32,561 bases of DNA from an uncultured Flavonifractor sp. (GCA_944385575.1 CALWXT010000019.1:1-32561); one strand, 5' to 3'. Counted from the first letter of the stretch, positions 15,805 through 23,938 are shown. Made by a program: numbers and translations. Notes: generated by a model from the letters alone, not told the origin.

Positions 15805-16862
15805 ACCGCCGCCTCCAGTTCCGAGATGGTGATGTTCTGCAAATGGGGCAGCACGTCGTCCTCCACCGCCACATCGGCGGCAGGGGAATCAATGACGTAG
15901 TTTCTCACCCCGTCCACAGCGAAGGTCAGCTCCCCCAGTCTGGCCCGCAGGATGTTCTGCCCCAGCAGACGCCCGTCGAACCAGCTGCGGATGGCCTGCT
16001 CCACCGCCTGGCGCACCGCTTCCCCGTTCCGGTTGTCCTCCGCGGCAACCCGAATGGTCACCGTTACATGTTTGACCTCCGGGGCCCGCACCTTGACGTC
16101 CACGGCGATCTCCCGCCGCTGCTCAAAGTAGTCCTGCAATTCCTCCAGCAGTTCTCCGTCCGGCACACCCGCCGGGGTGGACACCACCACGTCTACCGAG
16201 CCCACGCCTCTGGGCCGGGACACCACCGCGGCCGCCGCTACCTGGGGAAAGGACATGGCCTCCTGCTGGTAGTAGGCGGCGTTGGCCCCGTTGGGCATCC
16301 GCCGAAAGGTCTCCAGCACCCGGCTTCTCAGGTCCTCGTCGCTCTCAGCGTCCAGCCCGCCGGAAAAGCCCTCCGGGTTGGTGCAGCGGCTGACCCCCAC
16401 CGGAGCCACCGCCATGGCCCGGATTGCGCCCGCCGCCGCATTGCCGGCGGCTCCCGGCTCAATGGCCCGGGCGGGCACCTCCACCGCCGTTTCCCCGGCA
16501 GGGATGGTCCCCTCCTGTGTGGTCTCAAAGCGCACGCCTCCGGCAGTCATGCATACCGTCCCTGCCGCCACCACCAGGTCGGTGCCGGCGGCGGAATCGG
16601 TCTCAAACCGGATCACTCCCTCCGCCGCCGCGGCTTCCCGGCGGGTCAGGCCCCGCAGCTGGGCGTGGAGATCCAGGTAGTCCTCCACCGCAGTCTGCGG
16701 GAAACACTGCCGGTTCACCCAGTCGGCCTGTACATACAGCGCATAGATCTGGCTGGCCACGGCGTACAGCCGCACCGCCATATCCCCGCCGCTGCTGAAG
16801 GTCAGCCCCGTCTCCTTCTGAAATAGGTCCACCATCTGCTCATAAATTTCCTCTGCCGTCAT
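15801..16862 (-). CDS. Baseplate J/gp47-like protein (XkdT-like)
   Basis: 353 residues, close to the 348 of PBSX XkdT. The N-terminus TAEEIYEQMVDLFQKETG and the stretch RLYAVASQIYALYVQADW, then FSGGLDAESDEDLRSRVLETF, are hallmarks of the baseplate J family, the main wedge protein of contractile tails. The C-terminal part (VTIRVAAEDNRNGEAVRQAVEQAI) matches the family. It starts four bases after the gp25-like stop and is coupled to the DUF2313 gene. Confidence 0.93.
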   Translation of the reverse strand: MTAEEIYEQMVDLFQKETGLTFSSGGDMAVRLYAVASQIYALYVQADWVNRQCFPQTAVEDYLDLHAQLRGLTRREAAAAEGVIRFETDSAAGTDLVVAAGTVCMTAGGVRFETTQEGTIPAGETAVEVPARAIEPGAAGNAAAGAIRAMAVAPVGVSRCTNPEGFSGGLDAESDEDLRSRVLETFRRMPNGANAAYYQQEAMSFPQVAAAAVVSRPRGVGSVDVVVSTPAGVPDGELLEELQDYFEQRREIAVDVKVRAPEVKHVTVTIRVAAEDNRNGEAVRQAVEQAIRSWFDGRLLGQNILRARLGELTFAVDGVRNYVIDSPAADVAVEDDVLPHLQNITISELEAAV

Positions 16863-16866
16863 CTTC

Positions 16867-17211
16867 TCACCATCCTCCCAGCTCCATGGTCAGCGTCAGG
16901 TCCTCGCCCCTCCAGTCCAGGTGGAGCCTGAGCGCGCCGCCCGCTCCCAGCTCCGCCGCCGTCACCGTCAGCTCCGGCTCGTCCGCCAGAGCCTGGGCGG
17001 CGTACTGCCTGGCCATGCTCTCCCGCTGGGAGGGCTTGCACCGGCTCAGCTGATACAGCTCGCTGCCCAGCTCCGGCAGGGGCGGAAAGCTCCCCCTGGG
17101 GATGGACAGCTTCCACATGACCCGCTGCAAAAGCTCCTGGCTGCCCTCCGCCCGGCGGAGCGCGCCGTTTTCGTCTATCACATAGTCGCCGTCCCGCACC
17201 ATCAGTTCCAT
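16867..17211 (-). CDS. gpW/gp25-like baseplate protein (XkdS/DUF2634-like)
   Basis: 114 residues. The start LMVRDGDYVIDENGALRRAEGSQELLQRVMWKL and the motif IPRGSFPPLPELGSELY are typical of the gp25/XkdS group, which forms the inner baseplate wedge beside gpJ and triggers sheath polymerisation. Only four bases part it from the spike gene. Confidence 0.85.
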   Translation of the reverse strand: MELMVRDGDYVIDENGALRRAEGSQELLQRVMWKLSIPRGSFPPLPELGSELYQLSRCKPSQRESMARQYAAQALADEPELTVTAAELGAGGALRLHLDWRGEDLTLTMELGGW

Positions 17212-17215
17212 CCGC

Positions 17216-17584
17216 TCACCCCATCGTCATCACCTGCTGCCCGTTGACGGTCAGCGTGCCGGTAATATCCACCGTTCCGTCCCGTTTCAGGTGCAGCGCA
17301 GCTTTGCCGCTGTACAGGACGACCTCGCCTTCCTCCAGCTCCCACTTGTCCTGGCAGCGTTTTCCCAGCACGCAGGGCGCCTCACCCTGCCGCCCGGTCT
17401 TGAGCACCAGCACCTGCTCGCCCAGGCTGGGCCGCCATACATATCCGCCGGGCGCAAATACCGGCAGCATCCGCCGCTCGCCGTCCAGCCAGACCCCCGC
17501 GGGGTCTTCCGGCAGGGTCACCTGCCCCACGCCGGCCAGCTCCGCAGGCTCCAGCCTGCGCCTGCTCCGTTCCGCAATCCACAT
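17216..17584 (-). CDS. Small baseplate spike-like protein (gpV/OB-fold type)
   Basis: 122 residues. The middle part (PVFAPGGYVWRPSLGEQVLVLKTG) fits an OB-fold as in gpV/gp5-type spike proteins. The end (VVLYSGKAALHLKRDGTVDITGTLTVNGQQV) fits a short beta-helix with repeating strands, like a needle tip. It takes the place of XkdR in the PBSX order. It is very short for a spike and shows no PAAR or metal-binding tip. GGAGGAG lies six bases before the ATG. Confidence 0.7.
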   Translation of the reverse strand: MWIAERSRRRLEPAELAGVGQVTLPEDPAGVWLDGERRMLPVFAPGGYVWRPSLGEQVLVLKTGRQGEAPCVLGKRCQDKWELEEGEVVLYSGKAALHLKRDGTVDITGTLTVNGQQVMTMG

Positions 17585-17597
17585 TTTTGCTCCTCCT

Positions 17598-18548
17598 CTA
17601 TTGCAGCGCGTCGGGCTCCCCCAGGATCAGCCTGGTGTGCAGCCCGCCTTCATCCAGGGCACAGACCATCTCCGCCACCCGCCAGACGCCCCGTCCCACC
17701 GGGTACCGGGGCGCCAGCGCCACCAGATCCCCCGGCCAGGCCAGGAAGGCTCCGGGCAGCTCCACTTCCAACTGCCGCAGCTCCTCCCTGCTGCGGGCAA
17801 GCTGGTAATCTCCCGAATAGCGCATGGCCTGATAGGTACTTTTCCCCGGCATGGTGAGCACCCTCCGGCACAGGCCGCCCCGCCGTACAAAGTCGGCGTT
17901 TTCCACCTTCTGCACCGCCTCGGTGGTCCGGTCCCGCACCAGCACCTGGGACAAAACGCCGTAGCGCTGATCCCGCAGGGTGAGGGCGGTGACGGCCCCG
18001 TTTTCACCGATGCGCAGGGCTTCCTGTTCCGGCCACGGCCCCACGATCAGCCGGCCCAGCCGGTCAAACCGGGGCGTGACCCCGCCGTAGTAGCGGCAGA
18101 ACTCATAGACCACCTGCCACTCGCTGCTCCCCGTGTCCACCACAAAGCCGGGTACCGCCGGCAGATTGGCACCCGGCAGGGCCTGAATGCCGTAGGGGGT
18201 CACGTGGTCCCGCAGGATGTCCTGCCAGGTGGCCGTCTGATACTCCATCCCCAGCGCCTCATTGTCCAGCAGCCGGGCGGCCATGCTCCGGCCGGAGACA
18301 GTGAGGAACCCGCCGTTCTGATCCCAGCCCCGCTCGCACTCGTCCACCACGCCGGTGAATACCGTCTCCCCGTCTTCCACCGCCGTGAAGGTGACCGCCT
18401 CAGCCAGCAGGTCCTCCCCCTCCGGCTGCCACAGGCAGGTGATGAGGAAGCTGTCGCAGGGTGTGCCCCGCCCATATTGAAACTTCCAGGCCGTCACATC
18501 GGGCAGCGTGATCTCCCTGCCGTCCCAGCAGGTCAGTTTCCCCTCCAT
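17598..18548 (-). CDS. XkdQ-like tail/baseplate hub protein
   Basis: 316 residues versus about 325 in PBSX XkdQ. This family corresponds to the hub (gpD/gp27-like) ring joining tube to spike. Seen: beta-rich N-terminal DGREITLPDVTAWKFQYGRGTPCDSF, a central region with FCRYYGGVTPRFDRLGRLIVGPW, and a C-terminal domain with LPGAFLAWPGDLVALAPRYP. The ATG at 18548 shares one base with the stop of the LysM gene. Upstream in-frame codons belong to a frame antisense-like to the LysM gene's coding logic and were not used. Confidence 0.85.
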   Translation of the reverse strand: MEGKLTCWDGREITLPDVTAWKFQYGRGTPCDSFLITCLWQPEGEDLLAEAVTFTAVEDGETVFTGVVDECERGWDQNGGFLTVSGRSMAARLLDNEALGMEYQTATWQDILRDHVTPYGIQALPGANLPAVPGFVVDTGSSEWQVVYEFCRYYGGVTPRFDRLGRLIVGPWPEQEALRIGENGAVTALTLRDQRYGVLSQVLVRDRTTEAVQKVENADFVRRGGLCRRVLTMPGKSTYQAMRYSGDYQLARSREELRQLEVELPGAFLAWPGDLVALAPRYPVGRGVWRVAEMVCALDEGGLHTRLILGEPDALQ

Positions 18549-19123
18549 CACGCCACCCGCACTTTCTGCCCCACCAGGATGAGGTTGGGGTTTTTGATCT
18601 GGGGATTGAGGGCCACCAGGGCGGTAAGGCTCATCCCGTATTTTCGGGCGATGCCCCACATGGTGTCCCCCCGCACCACCGTGTACCACTGCTCCCGGCC
18701 GGCGGCCGGGGTACTCTCCTGCTGCCCGCCGCCGTTTCCATTGGTGGTGACTTTGGTCCCGGTGCTGTGTCCGTCGTAGCTCTCCCAGAAGGTGAAGTGG
18801 TAGCGCACATAGTCCGCCCTGGGTTCCTGGGTGAGGGAGAGCTCCACAAAGTAGGCGTTGGAGGTCTGCCATACCGGATGCACCAGCAGTCCCGGCCCGT
18901 CGGAGTAGAACACCGTGGCCAGCTGCTTGAACAGCTCGTAGGCATTCTCCCCCACGAATTCCCCCTCGCCCTCCATGATCCGCTGCTCCGGCCCCAGGTC
19001 CTGGAGGACGTACCGCCCAAAGGGCACCTTGTCGGCCCCCATGGTCCGCCTGAACCCGATGGAATACACCCTGGGGTTGTGGGGCCAGACAAAGTTCTTA
19101 TATCGCATTGCCGCCAATCTCAA
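18548..19123 (-). CDS. XkdP-like tail protein with C-terminal LysM domain
   Basis: 191 residues. The N-terminal part ([22 protein letters not shown]-like [20 protein letters not shown]) is the tail-associated domain found in XkdP-type proteins. After a Gly/Gln-rich linker, a LysM motif ([20 protein letters not shown] to GQKVRVA, about residues 145-191) can bind peptidoglycan or the hub. TTG at 19123 overlaps the upstream stop as TTGA and has GGGGGG ten bases before; ATG at 19108 is the alternative start. In PBSX this gene follows directly after the tape measure gene, which makes the small gene before it notable. Confidence 0.9.
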   Translation of the reverse strand: MRLAAMRYKNFVWPHNPRVYSIGFRRTMGADKVPFGRYVLQDLGPEQRIMEGEGEFVGENAYELFKQLATVFYSDGPGLLVHPVWQTSNAYFVELSLTQEPRADYVRYHFTFWESYDGHSTGTKVTTNGNGGGQQESTPAAGREQWYTVVRGDTMWGIARKYGMSLTALVALNPQIKNPNLILVGQKVRVA

Positions 19124-19614
19124 AGCAGTTGAAACCCCCCGTCAAATCTTCTGGCGTCCCGGCGCACCAGCCGGTCCAGCCCAGCGGCATCAAAGCCGCC
19201 GGGCTGGATCTTCTCTCCCGGCTTCTGCAAGGTCACCACACGGCTCTCCCGCCGGGGCGCGGGCAGCTCCGTCAGGCTCTGCCGCAGCGCCTCATCCATC
19301 CACTCCGCTCCGGGCGGGGTGCCACCTGCCCCAGCCATCCCTTCCGGGATGGATATGCTCCCCCCGAAAGCTCCTTCCGTAAGGAGCCTCAGCGCTGCCG
19401 CGGCATCTGCCTCCGCCGCCTCACCGGCCTGACGTTCTTCCGCCGCAGAACCGCTTTCCGCCGTATCCGCCGCCGTGCCGCCCACGCCCGCCGCTTCCTC
19501 CGGCTCTGCAATGGGGAGCGCGGTCTCCTCCCAGGCCTTCCGCCAGTCGCGTTCCGCCCGGCGTTCTTCCCGCTCCTCCTGCTCCCGCAGCAGGTCTGCA
19601 ATATAGTCGGTCAA
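19120..19614 (-). CDS. Unrecognised 164-residue protein at the tape-measure position
   Basis: This gene lies between the tail chaperone and the LysM tail protein, exactly where PBSX has its tape measure gene XkdO (over 1300 residues). The product has a highly charged N-terminal helix ([23 protein letters not shown], about 8-31), an Ala/Glu/Gly-rich middle with no predicted structure, and a C-terminal part ending [24 protein letters not shown]. No membrane-spanning or peptidase segment, both common in tape measures, is visible. The TTG start overlaps the chaperone extension stop (TTGA) after GGGGTGAG. It may be a miniature tape measure (by the rough rule of 0.15 nm per residue, a tail of about 25 nm) or an unrelated filler. 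Confidence 0.6.
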   Translation of the reverse strand: MTDYIADLLREQEEREERRAERDWRKAWEETALPIAEPEEAAGVGGTAADTAESGSAAEERQAGEAAEADAAAALRLLTEGAFGGSISIPEGMAGAGGTPPGAEWMDEALRQSLTELPAPRRESRVVTLQKPGEKIQPGGFDAAGLDRLVRRDARRFDGGFQLL

Positions 19615-19907
19615 ATCCGCTCACCCCGTTTCATCCGCTCATAGCGTTCCTCATCAAAGGAGGCGTTGTGCGCCGCCGCCGTCTCGCCTGTGGGCATGCC
19701 GCACACCGGGCAGCGCGCCTCCTCCGCCTCTGCCCGGCAGTGGGGACAAAGCCGCTCCAGTGCCTCCTCCCGGTCCAGCATCAGGTTGAGGGCGCACCAC
19801 AGGTAATCTCTCGCCTTCATGTTCCGTGCCCGTTCCTCGGTGGGAAGGGCCTGAAAGGTGCGGAGCACACGCCAGCGAAGGCGCTCCTCAGGCGCGTGCT
19901 CCAGGCT
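19611..19907 (-). CDS. Frameshift extension of the tail assembly chaperone (gpGT-like), with zinc ribbon
   Basis: Reading on in the -1 frame from the slippery heptamer gives 98 more residues without a stop, for a fusion of about 212 residues (114 + 98). The extension contains CPHC and CPVC spaced by eight residues, a zinc-ribbon-type knuckle. A stand-alone start for this frame (GTG at 19868) has no ribosome site and sits inside the stem that would stimulate frameshifting, so a fusion product is the better model. Lambda gpG-gpGT and many other phages use this layout; the low-level longer form recruits the tape measure. Confidence 0.75.
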   Translation of the reverse strand, partial: SLEHAPEERLRWRVLRTFQALPTEERARNMKARDYLWCALNLMLDREEALERLCPHCRAEAEEARCPVCGMPTGETAAAHNASFDEERYERMKRGERI

Positions 19908-20248
19908 TTTTTTAGGGCCAGAACATCCTCCATCCCATCCTCCGGGGATGGATTTTCCGCCCGGTCCAGCTCATTCCACCGCCGGGCCAGCTCCCCGATC
20001 TCCCGGGCGCTGAGCCCTTCCAGCACCGCCCTGCCGGAGGGAAAGACCGGCTTCCCCTTCCGCTCCAGGGCCCGGGCCAGCAGGCAGGCGTTGGCGCACA
20101 GGGCCCGCTCCCCCTCATTTTGGGCCAGCTCAGCCCCCTCCCGGCCCGCCTCCAGCACCTCCAGGGCGGAAAGGAGCCGCAGCTCCCTTCCGTCCTCCAG
20201 CCTCAGCCGCTCCCTCCGGCTGAGGATCGACCGTCTCTCTGCCGTCAT
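19817..20248 (-). CDS. Tail assembly chaperone, short form (XkdN/gpG-like)
   Basis: 143 residues in the zero frame. The position between the tube gene and the tape-measure slot, the size and the helical content (LEVLEAGREGAELAQNEGERALCANACLLARALER) fit the XkdN/gpG class of tail chaperones, which coat the tape measure during tube assembly. The ATG overlaps the tube stop (ATGA). The last 29 codons lie after a slippery A AAA AAA G, and a -1 shift there leads into a longer form (see 19611-19907). Direct sequence similarity to XkdN is not obvious, so the call relies on context plus the frameshift signal. Confidence 0.75.
   Translation of the reverse strand: MTAERRSILSRRERLRLEDGRELRLLSALEVLEAGREGAELAQNEGERALCANACLLARALERKGKPVFPSGRAVLEGLSAREIGELARRWNELDRAENPSPEDGMEDVLALKKAWSTRLRSAFAGVCSAPFRPFPPRNGHGT
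19862..19913 (-). promoter_or_regulatory. Programmed -1 ribosomal frameshift signal
   Basis: The zero frame reads CTA AAA AAA GCC, so the heptamer A AAA AAA (19913-19907) is correctly phased for tandem tRNA-Lys slippage. Four bases later a 12-bp stem begins: GGAGCACGCGCC (19902-19891) pairs with GGCGTGTGCTCC (19873-19862), with one G-U pair. The 17-base loop holds a further AGCG/CGCT pairing. Slip, spacer and stem fit the known rules. Confidence 0.85.
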
Positions 20249-20634
20249 ACCGCCGTCTCGATCCGCTTGGAGGCCACCACGGTGATCTTTTCCACCACCA
20301 TGGCCCCCAGGGCGCCGGTCTCACCGATGGCGCTCCACTGGCAGCCGGAGTAGATGATCTTCCGGTCCGGCTTGCAGATCACCAAGCTGAAATCCTCCAG
20401 ATCGTGGAAGTTGATTCCGTCCCGGATGGCCTCGTCGGTGGCGTACAGCCGGGTCAGTTCAATGACGTGGCTGCGCTGACCGGGGATGGTGGCCACCGGC
20501 TCGTCCTCGCCGAAGGCCTCCACATTCTGACTGGTCCGTGTGGACTTGGCGGAGTAGCTCTGCACTACCGCCACCTTTTTCCCGTCGATCTCCAGATAAA
20601 TGTCACTGCTGGTTGGAAATCCCGCGACTTTCAT
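20245..20634 (-). CDS. Tail tube protein (XkdM-like)
   Basis: 129 residues (PBSX XkdM about 147). The sequence shows the tube family's beta pattern: GFPTSSDIYLEIDGKKVAVVQSYSAKS near the start, HVIELTRLYATDEAIRDG in the middle, FSLVICKPDRKIIYSGCQW and EKITVVASKRI at the end. It forms the inner tube of the contractile tail. The ATG at 20634 is preferred because AGGAGG touches the alternative ATG at 20640 without spacing. Confidence 0.92.
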   Translation of the reverse strand: MKVAGFPTSSDIYLEIDGKKVAVVQSYSAKSTRTSQNVEAFGEDEPVATIPGQRSHVIELTRLYATDEAIRDGINFHDLEDFSLVICKPDRKIIYSGCQWSAIGETGALGAMVVEKITVVASKRIETAV

Positions 20635-20646
20635 AGGCATCCTCCT

Positions 20647-21669
20647 TTACACCGTGATGTGGGCGCTGAGCCAGATCTGGTTCAGGCCGTGGGCCACCGT
20701 GAAGGAGAAGTCCACCAGGCACACCGTGGGATTTTCCGTGTCCGCCTGCACCGTGACGTTTTCGTAGCCGGTAATAATCTCCCGGCTCAGCTTGTTCTCC
20801 AGCTCCAGAATCACCTGGGAGCGGATGGCCCCTCTGGTCTGCTCCGTGTTCTTGCTCCTGCGGAACTTGGCCCGCAGGGCATCCCGGATGGTGGGGATCA
20901 CATCATCCACGATCCGGATGGTGGTCAGCTCCCGCCAGGTGGCGTCAGGCGCCTCCCCGCTCTTGGTGCGGGTGGTGACGGCCCGCACCACGCTGACGAT
21001 GCCGCTCACCCGCTCCAGGGGGGTGACGCCGCCCCGCACCAGGGTGTCGATCTCGTTGTCGGTGTACTGGGCGTCCAGGCCGCCCAGCCCCTTCAGCTCC
21101 GCGCCTCCCATAGGCACGGCGGGATCGCTCTCCCCGGCGATGGCGCCTGCCACAGCGGCGGCCAGCAGGCTGGACCCATCCCCCGGCGCCAGCAGCACCA
21201 CCCGCTCACTGTTGATCTGGCCTGTCCGCTGCACCAGGTTATCCACACTCTCAGAGGCGCCGCCGCATACCACGGCAATGCGCTCCCGCCGGGCCTCGGA
21301 GGCGGCGCAGACACTGTCCCGCAGCTTCTGCTGCACCGATACGTCGGTGCTGTCGCATACCACCAGGGCCACATCCTCCTCTGCCTCCAGCAGCGCGAAG
21401 GCGGCCTCATACCCCTCCGCGTTGGCCACCGGCACCGCCCGCACCTGGGCCGCACCGTTGAGCAGCAGCAGGCGTACCAGCTCCGTCAGGTTCTCCTCCT
21501 GGCCGAAGGTGGTCACCGCGTCCTCGTAGCGGTTGAGGACGTACAGGGTTCCCGCTTCTCCCTTGGTGCATACCGCAGCCAGACCTACAGTCTGCCCGCC
21601 GCCGGTGCTGCTGACCACGGTGGAGGCGTCATAATCGGAATATACCCCCGGTCTCTCATGGGTCGTCAT
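20647..21669 (-). CDS. Contractile tail sheath protein (XkdK-like, short)
   Basis: 340 residues, against 466 in PBSX XkdK. Sheath features are the N-terminal RPGVYSDYDAS (PGVY motif), the central VALVVCDSTDVSVQQKLRD and ERVVLLAPGDGSSLLAAAVAGAIAG, and the C-terminal polymerisation domain DDVIPTIRDALRAKFRRSKN and ILELENKLSREIITGYENVTV. The outer domains that enlarge other sheaths are largely missing. It starts two bases after the tail-terminator gene, and six bases separate its stop from the tube ribosome site. Its presence means a contractile, not flexible, tail. Confidence 0.92.
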   Translation of the reverse strand: MTTHERPGVYSDYDASTVVSSTGGGQTVGLAAVCTKGEAGTLYVLNRYEDAVTTFGQEENLTELVRLLLLNGAAQVRAVPVANAEGYEAAFALLEAEEDVALVVCDSTDVSVQQKLRDSVCAASEARRERIAVVCGGASESVDNLVQRTGQINSERVVLLAPGDGSSLLAAAVAGAIAGESDPAVPMGGAELKGLGGLDAQYTDNEIDTLVRGGVTPLERVSGIVSVVRAVTTRTKSGEAPDATWRELTTIRIVDDVIPTIRDALRAKFRRSKNTEQTRGAIRSQVILELENKLSREIITGYENVTVQADTENPTVCLVDFSFTVAHGLNQIWLSAHITV

Positions 21670-21671
21670 AC

Positions 21672-22175
21672 TCAAATCCGGCTCTCTCCTCTCACAATAA
21701 AGTCCAGGAAGGTGCCGCCCTCCTCCGCCACGGCATAGAGGTACCCCTGGCACAGGGCCTCCACCGTCCGGCGGTACAGGCCGGCCCCCTGGTCAAACTC
21801 GGTCTCTCCGCAGGAGAGCTCCAGCAGCCGCAGCCCCGGAGGGCCCTCCCGCCGCAGAGCCTCCGCCATCTTGTCAAAGGCGGACTGGATGACCGCCGCA
21901 CCCCCGTTTTGGGGCGCGTAGAGATCCAGCCCGAAGGTCAGTACGATCTTCTTCCCATACAGTTCCTGCCACTGGCCGCTCTCCTCGTCGTACCGCTCTC
22001 CCAGATAATCCTGAAAGCCCCCCGGCCCGCCCTGACAGGAGCGGAGGGACACGGCGGCCACCGCCCCCTTCCGGCGGAGCCGTCCGCTGTCCGGGTAAGC
22101 GCAGACCGCGTCGATGCCCTGACCGTTCAGGTATTCGGCCATCCGCTCCCGGATCTCTCCAAATTCCATACTCAT
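21672..22175 (-). CDS. Probable tail terminator / tail completion protein (XkdJ position)
   Basis: 167 residues. The position before the sheath gene and the pattern IRERMAEYLNGQGIDAV, then VLTFGLDLYAPQNGGAAVIQSAFDKMAEAL, then FDQGAGLYRRTVEALCQGYLYAV, fit proteins that cap the tail tube and sheath below the head. Assignment is mostly by position and size. GGGGGA abuts the ATG at 22175 but is six bases before the ATG at 22169, so the latter may be the true start. Confidence 0.6.
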   Translation of the reverse strand: MSMEFGEIRERMAEYLNGQGIDAVCAYPDSGRLRRKGAVAAVSLRSCQGGPGGFQDYLGERYDEESGQWQELYGKKIVLTFGLDLYAPQNGGAAVIQSAFDKMAEALRREGPPGLRLLELSCGETEFDQGAGLYRRTVEALCQGYLYAVAEEGGTFLDFIVRGESRI

Positions 22176-22188
22176 TCCCCCGCTGTCC

Positions 22189-22527
22189 TTATGCGTCCGC
22201 GTCCCGGATCACCAGCAGCCCCCACCAATAGGCCAGCTCATCCCCCAGGTAAACAGGCTGAGCGGCGCGGATAGAGAACTTTTTCTCCCCCCACGCCACG
22301 TAACCGTCACCCAGAGCATCCAGGGGCACCGCCGGGCTGCCCAGGTAGATCCACTGATCCTGCCGCACCAGCCCCAGGGGGGTGGGGAGGGTCTGGTACC
22401 CCTCCCCACGGCGTTCCAGGGCAGGCTGGAGGAAGGCCCGGCATACCGTGCCCGTCTCCGCGTTCTCCTTGTATACCGTTACTTTCTGACCGTACTTCTC
22501 CAAAATCCTGCTCCATGCGCCTGTCAT
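22189..22527 (-). CDS. Probable head-tail joining (stopper/closure) protein
   Basis: 112 residues at the PBSX XkdH/XkdI position. It is beta-rich (QKVTVYKENAETGTVCRAFLQP, DQWIYLGSPAVPLDALGDGYVAWGEKKFSIRAAQPVYLGDELAYWWGLL), as in small head-closure proteins that sit between connector and tail. It overlaps the preceding connector gene by four bases (ATGA). Family membership was not verified by any search. Confidence 0.6.
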   Translation of the reverse strand: MTGAWSRILEKYGQKVTVYKENAETGTVCRAFLQPALERRGEGYQTLPTPLGLVRQDQWIYLGSPAVPLDALGDGYVAWGEKKFSIRAAQPVYLGDELAYWWGLLVIRDADA

Positions 22528-22889
22528 CCCTCGACCCCCCGGAACACAAAGCCTCTGTCCTGCAAATAGGGCCCCAGCACCGTCTCGGCCTGAAGCCGGA
22601 GGGCGCTGGCCCGCTGGGCGCCGTCGCCGTTCTCCTCCTGGACGGAGACCTCGCCGGCAGTGAATTTCAGGGGCGCGCTTCCCACCCCGTTGGCCGCCAT
22701 TGCCGCCAGCGCCAGCCAGGCGCAGCCCAGCACATAGGCCTGCCCGCAGTCCTCCGCCGTCACGCCGTCCCGCAGACGGGCCGCCGCCTCAGCCTCCGCC
22801 GCCTGGCACAGGGCGGTGAGGATCTCCAAATCCTCATCCGCCACCCTGCCCAGCTTTTGGGCCATGGCTACGATCTCCTCGCTTCTCAT
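22524..22889 (-). CDS. Probable head-tail connector (gp6-like adaptor)
   Basis: 121 residues, largely alpha-helical (SEEIVAMAQKLGRVADEDLEILTALCQAAEAEAAARL, YVLGCAWLALAAMAANG), as in the gp6/gp15-type adaptor proteins that extend the portal ring. It directly follows the capsid gene, the usual place for this adaptor, and overlaps it by ATGA. Confidence 0.65.
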   Translation of the reverse strand: MRSEEIVAMAQKLGRVADEDLEILTALCQAAEAEAAARLRDGVTAEDCGQAYVLGCAWLALAAMAANGVGSAPLKFTAGEVSVQEENGDGAQRASALRLQAETVLGPYLQDRGFVFRGVEG

Positions 22890-23920
22890 TTCAGCTTCAG
22901 CACCTTGGCCGCCTCGGTAAAGAGCTTGGCAAAGCCGGAGATGCTGGTGATGGCGGCCCGCTCCAGCTGGCGGTCGATGAGCTTGTCGTACTCCACCATC
23001 ACGTCGGAACCCTGCACCATCTCCAGGGCATACCGCTTGTCCAGGCCGATGAGCTTGCCGCTCTCCAGGGCGGAAGTACGCAGCAGGGTGGCACCCAGGG
23101 GGGTGGCCAGCTTGCCGGTGCCCTGGAAGTTGAGGCCGGTGAGAGGATTCTGGAACTCGTCCATCTTGAGCATCTGGCGCATCATATCGCCGGACACCAG
23201 CAGGGTGTTCATCTCGTAGGGCTCAAACTGGGCCCAGAAATCCACCAGCTCGTCGTAGGTCAGAGTGCCGGAGGAGCCGCCGATGGGGTCGGAGCCCACG
23301 GTAAACTCCTGTGCGGGGTTCTCGTTGCCGTCGCCGTTGAGGAGCACGTCGATGGCGTCCTCCAGGTGCATCCGGTTGATGTGGGCGCCGATCTGCCGCA
23401 GGGTGACGGAGAACAGGTCCAGCTTCTGATAGCGGATGGCCTCGTAGGAAGCCACCAGCATCCGGCCCCGCTTGTGGAGCTTCACCAGGTTCTCCTGGGT
23501 CTTGACCTGGGTCTGGGGGATCTCAGCGCCCTCCTCCACCCGGCGCAGGGCCTTCTGGTCGTCGTCGGGAACGGAGGCGATGGAGCGGTAGTCCATGCCG
23601 TCGAACCGGGTGGTGGCGGCGGTGATGTGGGGCAGCAGGTCGCTCTCCTCCATACCCTGGCGTACCGACCGGGCGATGTACTCGGGGAACAGCACGGCGG
23701 ACTGGCTGGTGGAGAAGAACTTTTCCACCACGTCGCTGCCCGCGCCCTTCACCTTGATGTCAAAGCGCTTGAGCTGCCGCTGGTAGGCGTCCAGGCCCTC
23801 CAGCGCGGTACCCTTGTACTGCTCGGAGGGGTCCTCCCGCTCCAGCACCTGGGCAAAGGACTTGCCCGCCTCGTTGTACATACCCTTTTCCAGCTTGAGA
23901 TTGTCGAACCGATAGCTCAT
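22886..23920 (-). CDS. Major capsid protein (HK97-fold, XkdG-like)
   Basis: 344 residues. Capsid-like features are the segment SAVLFPEYIARSVRQGMEESDLLPHITA, an E-loop region with EEGAEIPQTQVKTQENLVKLHKRGRMLVASYEAI, DAIDVLLNGDGNENPA, and a C-terminal PLGATLLRTSALESGKLIGLDKRYALEM typical of P-domain strands. XkdG of PBSX is similar in size. No long scaffold domain precedes it; scaffolding may reside in the C-terminal part of the protease. GGGAGG lies eight bases before the ATG. Confidence 0.92.
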   Translation of the reverse strand: MSYRFDNLKLEKGMYNEAGKSFAQVLEREDPSEQYKGTALEGLDAYQRQLKRFDIKVKGAGSDVVEKFFSTSQSAVLFPEYIARSVRQGMEESDLLPHITAATTRFDGMDYRSIASVPDDDQKALRRVEEGAEIPQTQVKTQENLVKLHKRGRMLVASYEAIRYQKLDLFSVTLRQIGAHINRMHLEDAIDVLLNGDGNENPAQEFTVGSDPIGGSSGTLTYDELVDFWAQFEPYEMNTLLVSGDMMRQMLKMDEFQNPLTGLNFQGTGKLATPLGATLLRTSALESGKLIGLDKRYALEMVQGSDVMVEYDKLIDRQLERAAITSISGFAKLFTEAAKVLKLK

Positions 23921-23938
23921 GTGTGCATCCTCCCTTTC

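Noticed and set aside
19611..19868. A separate 85-residue zinc-ribbon gene starting at GTG 19868
   Set aside because: No ribosome site, the start lies within the stem of the frameshift signal, and the frame is open back to the slippery heptamer; a frameshift fusion explains it better.
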